NCBI GenBank assembly: GCA_044869805.1
Contig: JBIOXV010000005.1
Location: 62,001 to 126,000 of the forward strand
DNA length: 64,000 nucleotides
Direction: 5' to 3'
From: CAWDVR01 sp044869805
GTDB lineage: Bacteria; Acidobacteriota; Thermoanaerobaculia; Multivoradales; SZUA-115
The notes beneath the pieces were generated by a model that worked only from the letters and a program-made list of their open reading frames with translations, ran no database searches and had not been told where the DNA came from. Below, piece by piece: positions 32,906 through 42,138 of this stretch. Position numbers and translations under genes: made by a program. The stretch's first letter is position 1, and each line of letters begins with the position of its first letter.

Positions 32906-33574
32906 GTGAGCCAGCCAGACTCGCAGCCGCTGACTTCCGTTCCCGCCGTCCACTCCACGGGTGCGCGCGTGGCGGTTGGCCTGGCGAAGATCGGGATGGT
33001 CCTCCGCAGCCATGCCTGGCAGGAGGGCTTTGCGCAGGACCTCACACCCACTCAGGGCCAGGTTCTGGCTCACCTCGAGCGCCAGCCTGGCCTGACCCTC
33101 AACCAGGTCGCCGACGGGCTCGGCGTGCGCGCCTCCACGGCCTCCGAGGCCGTGGGCGTGTTGGAAAAGAAGGGGCTGGTCATCAAGCAGCGCCCGCTCG
33201 AGGACGCGCGGCGCCTCTCGCTGTCGCTCACCGAGGCCGGCAAGCGGGAGGCCGCCCGCGTCGCCACCTGGCCGGATTTTCTGGCGCAGGTGGTCGAAGG
33301 CCTCTCCGAGGAGGAGCAGGGCGTGCTGCTGCGCCTGGTGCAGCGCATGATCCGCGAGCTGCAGCTCCGGGGCGAGGTCCCGGTGAGCCGCATGTGCTCG
33401 ACCTGCCGGTACTTCCGCCCCTATGTCCACGACGACGCCCGCAACCCCCACCACTGCGCCTACGTGAACCTGCCGTTCGGCAACCCTGACCTGCGCATGG
33501 ACTGCCCCGAGCAGGATCCGGCGACGGGTGCCGAGGCGGACGCCGCCTGGGAGCGCTTCGCTGGCGTCGGCTAG
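32906..33574 (+). CDS. MarR-family regulator with C-terminal Cys/His metal-site-like tail
   Basis: 222-aa regulator read from a GTG. Residues about 25-155 form a MarR winged helix: LTPTQGQVLAHLERQPG, the recognition region LGVRASTASEAVGVLEKKG, the wing DARRLSLSLTEAGK and C-terminal dimer helices. It is longer than usual (about 150 aa), because residues about 163-205 add a conserved-looking CSTCRYFRP, HHCAYVNLPFG and MDCPEQ segment with four Cys and several His, which suggests a zinc or iron-sulphur site. This could make it a redox or metal sensor. It is divergent from a secreted protein gene. Its stop overlaps the convergent SGNH gene stop in the palindrome CTAG. Confidence 0.85.
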   Translation: MSQPDSQPLTSVPAVHSTGARVAVGLAKIGMVLRSHAWQEGFAQDLTPTQGQVLAHLERQPGLTLNQVADGLGVRASTASEAVGVLEKKGLVIKQRPLEDARRLSLSLTEAGKREAARVATWPDFLAQVVEGLSEEEQGVLLRLVQRMIRELQLRGEVPVSRMCSTCRYFRPYVHDDARNPHHCAYVNLPFGNPDLRMDCPEQDPATGAEADAAWERFAGVG

Positions 33575-34974
33575 CTGGGGGCGGGCGGGCGTAGCGGCGC
33601 GAGCGCCGCTGCCAGGTCGCTGCGGATCAGCTCGAAGAAGGTGCGGCTGCCTCTGGTGTTCCAGTGCATGTCGCCGCGCGGCATGAAGAACGAGCGGCCT
33701 TCCCGCGCGTGACGCTCGGCCATCGCCGCCGTGGGATCGAAGCAGGTGATGCCGCGCTCGCGGCAAAAGCGGGCCAGCCGCCGGTTGGCAGCCATCAGAT
33801 CGAAGCGCCGGGGCTCGAGCCCGTAGCCCGCGACCGTCGCCTGCCAGTCCGCGGGCTGGAGCTGGTAGCGCTGGGCGTGGACGGCGAGGAGGAAGCGCGC
33901 CCCGTGCGCCCGGCAGCGCTCGTCGTAGGCCGCGAGCAGCGCGAACAGCAGCTCGTAGGCGCGCTCGGTCTCGGGCGGCGCCGGCTCGAGGTACATGCCG
34001 AGGCCGTTGCCGTCGAAGAGCCGCGGCCTCGCGTACTCGTTCCAGATCGAGAGGATCGGGTAGGCGGTGGCGCGGTCTCGGCGGTCGGCCGCCGCCTGGC
34101 GCACGAAGCGCAGCAGGTGGAACCGCGACTCGAGGGCCGAGGGCGGCCCGGGCGCGGGCACCGCCGGCGGGCCGGGGCCAGGGCCTGAGAGCGCCTCCGG
34201 CGGCAGCAGCGGCTGCTCGACCCTGGCGAGGCTCGCCGGCCGGTCGGCGTCCGGGTTGAGCACCAGCGCCGGCGCGGAGCCCGGCGGCTCGAGGCGATAG
34301 TGCCCGCTGGCGCCGAGGTTGAAGTAGACCTGGGCGATGTCGTTGCCCAGGGTGAGGCCGAGCATCACCACCTGCGGCTCGAAGGCGAGCCCGTGACGCT
34401 CGAGGTAGTAGAGGCCGGTCGCCGGTTCCTCGATCGCGGCGACCAGGACTTCGGCGCCCGGGAAGCTGCCCTCGCCGCCGAGCCAGGCCTCGACCTGCGC
34501 CGGCACGGTGTCCTCCTGGCCGAGCCGGTGCCCGACGACGAAAGAGTCGCCGAGCGCGAGGATGCGCAGCACTCCAGGTGGCCGCCGGCGCGCGTACTCG
34601 CGCCGGCTCCTGAAGCCGAGCGAGTTGTGGACCCACTCGACCGGCCTCCCCAGCTCGTCGGTGACCAGGCCCGAGAAGCCGGGGGCGAGGAAGCCGGCGT
34701 CGCCGAGCTCGCCGGTGCGGAAGGCGCTCGCCTGATACGCCTCTTCGTAGCGCGAGCGGCGCTGCTCGCCGATCGCGTGCCGGCGTTCCTGAAAGCGCAC
34801 CCCGAGCTCGGCGAGGCCGAGCCCGGCGGCGAGAGAGAGGAGAACGGCCGAGACTGCGTAGAGCCGGCGGCGGCGCGATGGGCGCGGCTCGAGGTCCGGC
34901 GCCGCGCCGCGGGTCTCGCTCGAGAATGCCGTGGCGTGGGTCCTCGGGAGCTCGGCGCCTGGTTTCACGTGCAT
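33571..34974 (-). CDS. SGNH/GDSL hydrolase-like membrane-anchored protein, copy 1
   Basis: 467-aa protein. A basic N-terminus and one transmembrane helix (LYAVSAVLLSLAAGLGLAEL, about residues 38-57) anchor it facing outward. The extracytoplasmic domain has the SGNH block I motif LALGDSFVVGHRL, a GLTLGNDIAQVY segment and a late DMHWNTRGSRTFF with the catalytic Asp/His pair, as in AlgX/DltD-like and GDSL esterases. It shares this layout with the protein at 45898. A role in acylation or deacylation of a surface polymer is inferred. The only overlap is with the MarR stop codon. Confidence 0.8.
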   Translation of the reverse strand: MHVKPGAELPRTHATAFSSETRGAAPDLEPRPSRRRRLYAVSAVLLSLAAGLGLAELGVRFQERRHAIGEQRRSRYEEAYQASAFRTGELGDAGFLAPGFSGLVTDELGRPVEWVHNSLGFRSRREYARRRPPGVLRILALGDSFVVGHRLGQEDTVPAQVEAWLGGEGSFPGAEVLVAAIEEPATGLYYLERHGLAFEPQVVMLGLTLGNDIAQVYFNLGASGHYRLEPPGSAPALVLNPDADRPASLARVEQPLLPPEALSGPGPGPPAVPAPGPPSALESRFHLLRFVRQAAADRRDRATAYPILSIWNEYARPRLFDGNGLGMYLEPAPPETERAYELLFALLAAYDERCRAHGARFLLAVHAQRYQLQPADWQATVAGYGLEPRRFDLMAANRRLARFCRERGITCFDPTAAMAERHAREGRSFFMPRGDMHWNTRGSRTFFELIRSDLAAALAPLRPPAPS

Positions 34975-35033
34975 GTGCGAACGCCGGAGCTTCGGCTCCG
35001 CGCGGCGGATGATAGCAGTGCCTCCGTGGCAAG

Positions 35034-36278
<1,245 letters not shown>

Positions 36279-36310
36279 GGCGACGCGCGAGCGCACGTCG
36301 CTCCCTGCTT

Positions 36311-36326
36311 TGGCATCGCCCTTGCT
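36311..36326 (+). promoter_or_regulatory. Candidate sigma-54 promoter of the lipoprotein gene
   Basis: TGGCATCGCCCTTGCT has GG-N10-GC spacing and good -24/-12 matches. It lies 28 bp upstream of the ATG at 36354, leaving room for the Shine-Dalgarno GGGAGGA. Confidence 0.55.
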
Positions 36327-36353
36327 CGTACTCCCCTGCGGGAGGAACGCTCC

Positions 36354-37202
36354 ATGAAGAACTCCAGAGACCGCCGTTTGTTCCTCGTTGCGCTCCTCGT
36401 CTCGACTCTGCTGGCGGCCGGCGGCTGCTCTCGCAGGGCCGGTGACGCGGCGAGCTCCGACCAGCAGGCGGCGCTCGATGCGCAGGCGCTAGCCCAGCGC
36501 GAAGCCGAGCTCGAGCGCCGGGAAAAAGAGATCGCCGCCAAGGAAGAGGCCGCGCGGCAGGCCGCCGCGCTCGAGGCGCGCGACCGCGAGCTCGACCGCC
36601 GCGAGCGCGAGCTCGGCGAGGCCGAGCGCATCGTCCAGACACCCAACCCGCCTCCGCCGCCGCCCGCGCCGCGCTACGCCACGGTTCCCGCCGGCACCGG
36701 CGTCGAGATCGAGTTCCTCGATGGCGTTTCGAGCCGCCTCAGCGGCCCTGGCGATCGCTTCGCGGCGCGCGTGACGCGCAATGTCGTGGTGGACGGCGAG
36801 GTCGCCATTCCTGCGGGCGCCAAGGTTCGCGGCACGGTGACCGAGGCCGTGTCGCTCAAGAAGATCGGCGGCCGCGCGCGCCTGGGGCTCGACTTCGAGC
36901 AGCTCGTGCTGCCGTCCGGCGGCTCGGTGCCGATCGCCGCCAACTTCGCCACGGCCGGCCGTAGCGAGACCGGGCGCGATGCGGCGACCATCGGCGGCGC
37001 CGCGGCCGGCGGCGCGGTGCTCGGCCGTGCCACCGGGGGCAGGGACGACCGCGACCGCAACACCGTGCTGGGCGCGATCGTGGGCGCCGCCGTCGGCACC
37101 GCCGTCGCCTCCCGCACCGCGGGCAAGGAGGTCGAGATCCCGGCCGGCACGGTGATCGACATCGTGCTCGACGCCCCGGTCGAGGTGCGGTTGCGAAGAT
37201 GA
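36354..37202 (+). CDS. Lipoprotein with coiled coil and glycine-zipper region
   Basis: 282-aa lipoprotein. The lipobox LLAAGGC places the acylated Cys near residue 25. A charged coiled coil follows (about 40-95, repeated REAELERREKEI and RDRELDRRERELGE), then a Pro run. A beta domain (VPAGTGVEIEFLDGVSSRLS, FAARVTRNVVVDGEVAIPAG, VRGTVTEAVSLKK) resembles TrbI/BON-like or SLAP-type envelope domains. A Gly/Ala-rich zipper (GGAAAGGAVLGRATGG, GAIVGAAVGTAVAS) runs from about 212 to 255. It is probably tethered to the outer membrane. A sigma-54-type promoter lies just upstream. Exact function unknown. Confidence 0.82.
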   Translation: MKNSRDRRLFLVALLVSTLLAAGGCSRRAGDAASSDQQAALDAQALAQREAELERREKEIAAKEEAARQAAALEARDRELDRRERELGEAERIVQTPNPPPPPPAPRYATVPAGTGVEIEFLDGVSSRLSGPGDRFAARVTRNVVVDGEVAIPAGAKVRGTVTEAVSLKKIGGRARLGLDFEQLVLPSGGSVPIAANFATAGRSETGRDAATIGGAAAGGAVLGRATGGRDDRDRNTVLGAIVGAAVGTAVASRTAGKEVEIPAGTVIDIVLDAPVEVRLRR

Positions 37203-37218
37203 GGGCAGGAAAAAACTG

Positions 37219-37279
37219 CTGACTACCAGGAGCGCCTACGAATCCGCCGCAGCAGGTTTCGTTAGGCACTCCTGGTCAG
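37219..37279. terminator. Long imperfect inverted repeat between lipoprotein gene and hemW
   Basis: Left arm 37219-37242 and right arm 37258-37279 pair over about 22 bases (GGAGCGCCTACGAA against TTCGTTAGGCACTCC) with two small bulges and one mismatch. The 15-nt loop is 37243-37257. The right arm includes the hemW stop codon, and an A5 run precedes the left arm. A bidirectional terminator is the simplest reading. Confidence 0.6.
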
Positions 37280-38422
37280 TGAGATCTCCGCCGCCAGTCC
37301 ATCGGCCACCGCCAGGCCTTTCATAGTGAGCGCCAGGCGGCCCCCGGTCAGGGTGAGGAGACCCTGGCCGGCAAGCCGCGAGAAGCGCTCGCCGTTCGCC
37401 GCCTCGAGATCGAAGCCGTGGCGGCCACGGAAGGCCGCGAGGTCGATGCCTGCCGCCGTCCGCAACCCCAGCATCAGCGCTTCGAGCGCGAGCTGCTCGT
37501 GGGTGAGCGTCTCCCCTCCGGCGATGGGGCGGTTTCCGTCCTCGACCTGCTGCGTGTAGGCGCCCAGGTTGCGCTCGTTCCAGAAGCGGCGCCGGCCGTC
37601 GAAGGAGTGCGCGGAGGGACCGAGGCCGAGGTAGGCAGTGTGGTCCCAGTACTTGGCGTTGTGCCGTGAGCGATGCGCCTCGCCGGCCGCGAAGTTGGAA
37701 ACCTCGTAAGCCGGGTACCCCGCGGCGGCCAGCAGCTCGTGGGTGAAGACGAAGCGCTCCGCCTGCTGGGGCTCGGGCATCTCGTGCAGCCGGCCCCGCT
37801 CCCGCTGCCGGCCGAACGGCGTTCCCTCGTTGACCGTGAGCTGATAGCAGGACAGGTGCTCTGGCGCGAGAGCGATGGCGGTTTCCATGCTGCGCCGCCA
37901 GGCCGCGCGCTCCTGGCCCGGCAGGCCGTAGATCAGGTCCACCGAGACGGTATCGAACCCCGCACCGAGCGCCAGCTCGACGGCCCCTCGCGCCTCGGCC
38001 GCGCTGTGCCGGCGGCCCAGGAAATGCAGCTCGGCGTCGTCGAACGACTGCACGCCGAGCGAGAGCGTGCGCACCCCCAGCCGCCGCCACGCGGCGAGCG
38101 ACGCGGGTGAAACGTCCTCCGGGTTGGCTTCGAGGAAGATCCAGGCGTCCACCCGCGCGCCGAGCTTCTCGCGCGCTGCCGCCAGAACCCGCGCCAGCTC
38201 CTCCTCCGCCAGCAGCGAGGGCGTGCCGCCCCCGAAGTAGAGGGTGTCGAACGGCTGCGCCTCCCCCGCGGCCAGCTCGATCTCCGCCAGCAGCGTCTCG
38301 ACGAACCTCCCCCGCCGCGCCGCGCTCCCCTTCACCACCGCGAAGTCACAGTACGGGCAGATCGCCGAGCAGAACGGGACGTGGACGTAGAGGCCGGGGG
38401 CGGGAGCAGAAGCCTCGCTCAC
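37262..38422 (-). CDS. hemW: Radical SAM heme chaperone HemW
   Basis: 386-aa radical SAM protein. I choose the GTG at 38422, which gives a normal short N-terminus before LYVHVPFCSAICPYCDF; the upstream frame is open to 38521 but is not family-like. The 4Fe-4S cluster is bound by Cys18, Cys22 and Cys25 (CxxxCxxC). Further motifs are TLYFGGGTPSLL, SLGVQSFDDAELHFLGR, DLIYGLPGQ and a C-terminal winged-helix-like HemN_C region. The CxxxCxxCDF form with Phe fits HemW rather than coproporphyrinogen dehydrogenase HemN. It delivers heme in the cytoplasm. Confidence 0.9.
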   Translation of the reverse strand: MSEASAPAPGLYVHVPFCSAICPYCDFAVVKGSAARRGRFVETLLAEIELAAGEAQPFDTLYFGGGTPSLLAEEELARVLAAAREKLGARVDAWIFLEANPEDVSPASLAAWRRLGVRTLSLGVQSFDDAELHFLGRRHSAAEARGAVELALGAGFDTVSVDLIYGLPGQERAAWRRSMETAIALAPEHLSCYQLTVNEGTPFGRQRERGRLHEMPEPQQAERFVFTHELLAAAGYPAYEVSNFAAGEAHRSRHNAKYWDHTAYLGLGPSAHSFDGRRRFWNERNLGAYTQQVEDGNRPIAGGETLTHEQLALEALMLGLRTAAGIDLAAFRGRHGFDLEAANGERFSRLAGQGLLTLTGGRLALTMKGLAVADGLAAEISLTRSA

Positions 38423-38608
38423 GACGGAGATCGTATCGAGTCGCAAGCCTCCTGGTTTGACGGTGCTGCGCGAAGAGACCAGACAGGAGCTGCCAGCCTC
38501 GATTGCCCCGTCTGTGGCCATGACATCGCTGTCCCTGCGCAGGCGCCCCGGCTTCGATGCCGGCCCTTCTCCTGGTAGGATTCACGGAGAATAGACGAGG
38601 TAAGGTGA

Positions 38609-38860
38609 ATGGAAATCGCACGGATCACCACCAAAGGTCAGGTCACCATCCCAAAGGCGATCCGCGAGCGGCTGCGGGCCAAGCAGGGCGACTTGCTGGT
38701 GTTCGAGCTGACGGACAAGGGTGGGGTTACCCTGCGCGCCGTAGAGCAGAAGCCGCTGGCAGAGCTCTACGGAGCCCTGGCGGCGACTCGTCCGTTTCCC
38801 GGGAAGGCAGCCGTCCGCGACGAGGTGGGCAAGAAGCTGGGTGAGCGGCGGCGGCGATGA
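38609..38860 (+). CDS. vapB: AbrB-type antitoxin, second TA module
   Basis: 83-aa protein with an AbrB swapped-hairpin domain in residues 1-48 (ARITTKGQVTIPKAIRERLR, GDLLVFELTDKGGVTLRAV) and a basic C-terminal tail (KLGERRRR) likely to embrace the toxin. Its stop overlaps the VapC start (ATGA). It shares only family-level similarity with the antitoxin at 13043. A purine-rich GAGGTAAGG site lies upstream of the ATG. Confidence 0.86.
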   Translation: MEIARITTKGQVTIPKAIRERLRAKQGDLLVFELTDKGGVTLRAVEQKPLAELYGALAATRPFPGKAAVRDEVGKKLGERRRR

Positions 38861-39264
38861 ATCGGCTGTGGGTCGATGCCAATGTCCTGCTCCGCTACCT
38901 GACGGGAGAGCCTCCAGCTCAAGCGGCAAGGGCGGCGCGTCTGATGGCGCGAGCCGAGGCCGGTGACGTGAGCATCTATGTCGCCCCGCTGGTGCTGGCG
39001 GAGGTGGTGTGGGTGCTCAAGTCCTTCTACGGGCATCCCATGACGGTGATCCGGGAGACCCTCGTGCCCCTGGTCGGCGCCCCGGGGATCGAGGTGGACG
39101 ACGTCGCGATCGTGGTCGAGGCCCTGGAGCTGGCCGCCGACCGCAACGTGGACTTCATCGACGCCTTCCTCGCCGTCCAGGCCGCCGCGGCCGGCGAAAC
39201 CGTCTGCACCTTCGACGTCAAGGACTTCAGACGCCTTCCTGCGACCTGGGTCGCCCCAGAGTAG
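38857..39264 (+). CDS. vapC: PIN-domain toxin VapC, second TA module
   Basis: 135-aa PIN RNase. Acidic residues of the active site are Asp7 (LWVDANVLLRYL), Glu in LVLAEVVWVL, Asp in NVDFIDAFLAV and Asp in VCTFDVKDFRRL. It overlaps its antitoxin by 4 bp. Its 3' end lies 7 bp from the convergent stop of the TonB receptor, so read-through would produce antisense RNA. Confidence 0.9.
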   Translation: MNRLWVDANVLLRYLTGEPPAQAARAARLMARAEAGDVSIYVAPLVLAEVVWVLKSFYGHPMTVIRETLVPLVGAPGIEVDDVAIVVEALELAADRNVDFIDAFLAVQAAAAGETVCTFDVKDFRRLPATWVAPE

Positions 39265-39271
39265 GCTCGCC

Positions 39272-42079
39272 CTACCAGCTCACCCTCACCCCAAATCTCA
39301 CCGTGGTCGGCGGGGTTCGCAACACCGCCTTCTTGTAGCCCGGGTTGACGGGTGTAGGTGAGGAGTTGTCGGCCTCCTGGAAGCCCCAGCGCTGGTCGAG
39401 GAGGATGGCGCGTTGGGCGTCGAGGACGTTGAAGACGTCGAGCAGCAGGTTGACCTTGGCCGGGCCGATCGCGAGGGGGTAGCCCAAGTGCAGATCGCCC
39501 TCGTAGATCGCCGGCATCCTGCCCTCGCCGCCGCGCTCGGTCAAGAAGAACTCGTAGCGGCCGTAGGCGTCGGAGAAGCCGTAGCGGGTGAAGGGCGTGC
39601 CGCTCTTGTAGTAGGCGGCGGCGCCGATCGAGAGCTTGAACGGCGTCAGGTACACGCCCGAGACCTTGAACTGGTGGCGGCGGTCGTTCGACAGCGGGCC
39701 GTTGTTGGTGATGCGCGTCAGGTCGCTGCCGTTGGTGAAGAAGTCGAAGTAGTCGTAGGCGGCGGTGATGTTGGGGTCGGCGCCGATGTTGGTGAACGGC
39801 GCATAGAGGCCGTCGAAGTTGCCCTCGAGCTTGGAGTAGAGGTAGGAGGCGAGACCCTGCCAGCTCTCCGAGAACCGCTTGCTGGCCGTGAGCTCGACTC
39901 CCTTGAACTCGCGCTCCGGCTTGGGCGCCGGCAGGGTGCGCGAGTAGTCGAGGGTGAAGACGCGGCTCATGATGCCTTCGCCCGGGTTGCCGATGCAGTA
40001 GGTGCCGTCGTCGGCGCAGAGGAAGTCCTCGATCACCTGGCCGTACTCGCGATAGATCCCCTTGACGCCGACCGCGAGGTCGGGCAGCACTTGCCGCTCG
40101 TAGCCCAGCAGCGCCTCGGTGATGTACTGGTTCTCGAGGTTGGGGTCGGAGGGCTCGGTGAAGCCGCCCAGGATCGCCGACTCGGTGCCGAAATCGGCCT
40201 CGGCCTGCGGGTCGGGCACGTTGCTGGTGGGCGAGAAGTTGATGATGCGCGGCTGGCGCTCGAAGGAGAAGGAGCGGATCACGAGGTCCATCGGCAACTG
40301 CTCGTAGAAGCGGCCATAGGAGCCGAAGACCTTGGAGCTGCCGTCGGTGGCCGGGTCCCAGATGAAGCCCAGGCGCGGCGCATAGTCGTCTTTCAAGTCG
40401 ATCTGCTTGGTGCCCGCGGCGTCGAAGATCTGCTGGCGGTCCCAGCGCACGCCGAAGGAGAGCGTGAAGCTCGGCCGAATCGCCCATTTGTCCTGCAGGA
40501 AGACCGTGGTGTTCTCGTGCGACGGCGAAGCGACGAGCTGCGAGATCGGCGCGTTGCCGATGGTGGCGCCGGGGGTCGTCCAGTAGAAGTGGCGGAAGAT
40601 CGGCCGCGACGGGTTGATGGAGTTCTCGAATACGTCCACCTGCTGGCCGCCGGACATGCGCTTGGTGACCGTGGCGTCCTGGTCCTCGAGCTCGACGCCG
40701 AGCTTGACCTCGTGGCCGGTGAAGTAGCGGGTGGCCGAAGCGCCGAAGAAGTCGCGCTCGAACTCCTTGGTCTGGATCAGGCCGAAGCCGCCGGTCTGGA
40801 AGAAGTCGGCCGCCACGTCGCGGAACTGCACCACGTCGCCGGCGGCGGTGGCCGGGCCGACCGAGTTTTCCTCCTCGTGCCGCGCCGCCTGCGCCGAGAG
40901 CACCCAGCCGGAGCCGAAGATGCCTTCGTAGCGCACGGCATAGTCCTTGCCGCCCAGCTCCTGCTTGCCGGTGTAGGTCAGCGGCTCGCCGTTGATCGAG
41001 TGCGAGGCGTCGGAGATGGCGCCGGTGTCCTCGCGCGGGTCCTGGAAAAAGGAGCCGACCAGCGACTGGCCTTCGGTGAGCTTGTAGGTCAGCTTCAGGG
41101 CGCCTAAGTCGCGCTGGCTCTCGCCGTCCGCCACGATGCGGTTCAGGTCGGTGAACACCTGGTTGGTGTTGGTGTTCTCGACCCGGTCGTAGGCGGCGAA
41201 GAACCACAGCCGGTCCTTGATCATGTAGCCGCCGAGGTCGAAGCCGTAGTCCTCGCGCCCGAACCCGACGGTGGTGCCGCTGGTGGCGACGATGGTCTCG
41301 GCGTCTCTCTGCACCGAGTCGCTGTCGTAGTAGGCGAACACGTCGCCGTGGAGCTCGTTGCCGCCGGACTTGGTGATGACGTTGATGATGCCGCCGGTCG
41401 ACTTGCCGAACTCCGCCTCGTAGCCGCCGGTCTTGACGTCGATCGCCTCGATGAACTCGAAGTTCAGCTCCTTGCCCTGGAAGCCGTACTCGACGCCGGT
41501 GGTGTTGACGCCGTCGATGTAGAACACGTTCTCGGCGCCGGTCGAGCCGTAGACCGTGATCGTCGACTGGTTGCGGTTCTCGGGGTTGGCGTCGGAGGAG
41601 GTGCCGGGCGCGATCTGCACCAGCGAGCTGTAGTTGCGGCCGGTGGGCAGGGTCTCGATGGCCAGCGTGTCGAGGTTGGTGCCGAGAGCGGTCGAGGTGC
41701 CGTCGATCACCGGCACGACCCCGGTGACAGTGATCTCCTCGCTCGCCGCGGCCGACAGCTCGACGTTCAAGGTGGTGTCGCGGTCGAGGGCGACGGCGAC
41801 CTCTTCCCGCCGCGCGGTGGCGAAGCCCGAGAGGCTGGCGGTCAAGGTGTAGCTGCCGGGAGGCAGCAGGGTGAGGCGGTAGGTGCCGGTCGCGTCCGTG
41901 GTGGCGACGCGGGCGCCCTGCAGCGCCGGGCTGGTGGCCTCGACGGTGACGCCGGGCAGCGCGCCCTGCTGCTCGTCGGTCACCCGCCCGACGATGCCGC
42001 CCGTGGTCTGCGCGAGCACGGGTACGGTAACCAGCGCGAGCAACGGCAACACCGAGAGCGATCTGTGGACGGGCCTCAT
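39272..42079 (-). CDS. TonB-dependent receptor with N-terminal carboxypeptidase-regulatory-like domain
   Basis: 935-aa outer-membrane receptor. The ATG at 42079 has a GGAGGAG ribosome-binding site and a signal peptide ending in VPVLAQ. Residues about 25-105 form an Ig-like carboxypeptidase regulatory domain (GGIVGRVTDEQQGALPGVTV, TGTYRLTLLPPGSYTLTASL). A TonB-box/plug region follows (VTGVVPVIDGTSTALGTNL, FEFIEAIDVKTGGYEAEFGK, GGIINVITKSGGNELHGDV), then a 22-strand-type barrel ending TTVRFGVRVSW. This fusion is the common Oar-like type in Acidobacteriota. It lies 59 bp after the phosphodiesterase-TPR gene and is probably co-transcribed. Substrate unknown; peptides or glycans are usual suggestions. 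Confidence 0.93.
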   Translation of the reverse strand: MRPVHRSLSVLPLLALVTVPVLAQTTGGIVGRVTDEQQGALPGVTVEATSPALQGARVATTDATGTYRLTLLPPGSYTLTASLSGFATARREEVAVALDRDTTLNVELSAAASEEITVTGVVPVIDGTSTALGTNLDTLAIETLPTGRNYSSLVQIAPGTSSDANPENRNQSTITVYGSTGAENVFYIDGVNTTGVEYGFQGKELNFEFIEAIDVKTGGYEAEFGKSTGGIINVITKSGGNELHGDVFAYYDSDSVQRDAETIVATSGTTVGFGREDYGFDLGGYMIKDRLWFFAAYDRVENTNTNQVFTDLNRIVADGESQRDLGALKLTYKLTEGQSLVGSFFQDPREDTGAISDASHSINGEPLTYTGKQELGGKDYAVRYEGIFGSGWVLSAQAARHEEENSVGPATAAGDVVQFRDVAADFFQTGGFGLIQTKEFERDFFGASATRYFTGHEVKLGVELEDQDATVTKRMSGGQQVDVFENSINPSRPIFRHFYWTTPGATIGNAPISQLVASPSHENTTVFLQDKWAIRPSFTLSFGVRWDRQQIFDAAGTKQIDLKDDYAPRLGFIWDPATDGSSKVFGSYGRFYEQLPMDLVIRSFSFERQPRIINFSPTSNVPDPQAEADFGTESAILGGFTEPSDPNLENQYITEALLGYERQVLPDLAVGVKGIYREYGQVIEDFLCADDGTYCIGNPGEGIMSRVFTLDYSRTLPAPKPEREFKGVELTASKRFSESWQGLASYLYSKLEGNFDGLYAPFTNIGADPNITAAYDYFDFFTNGSDLTRITNNGPLSNDRRHQFKVSGVYLTPFKLSIGAAAYYKSGTPFTRYGFSDAYGRYEFFLTERGGEGRMPAIYEGDLHLGYPLAIGPAKVNLLLDVFNVLDAQRAILLDQRWGFQEADNSSPTPVNPGYKKAVLRTPPTTVRFGVRVSW

Positions 42080-42138
42080 CGACTCCTCCTCCCCTCGCGG
42101 GGCCGGCGATTTCACAGCTTTGTGACGCGGCAAGTCTA

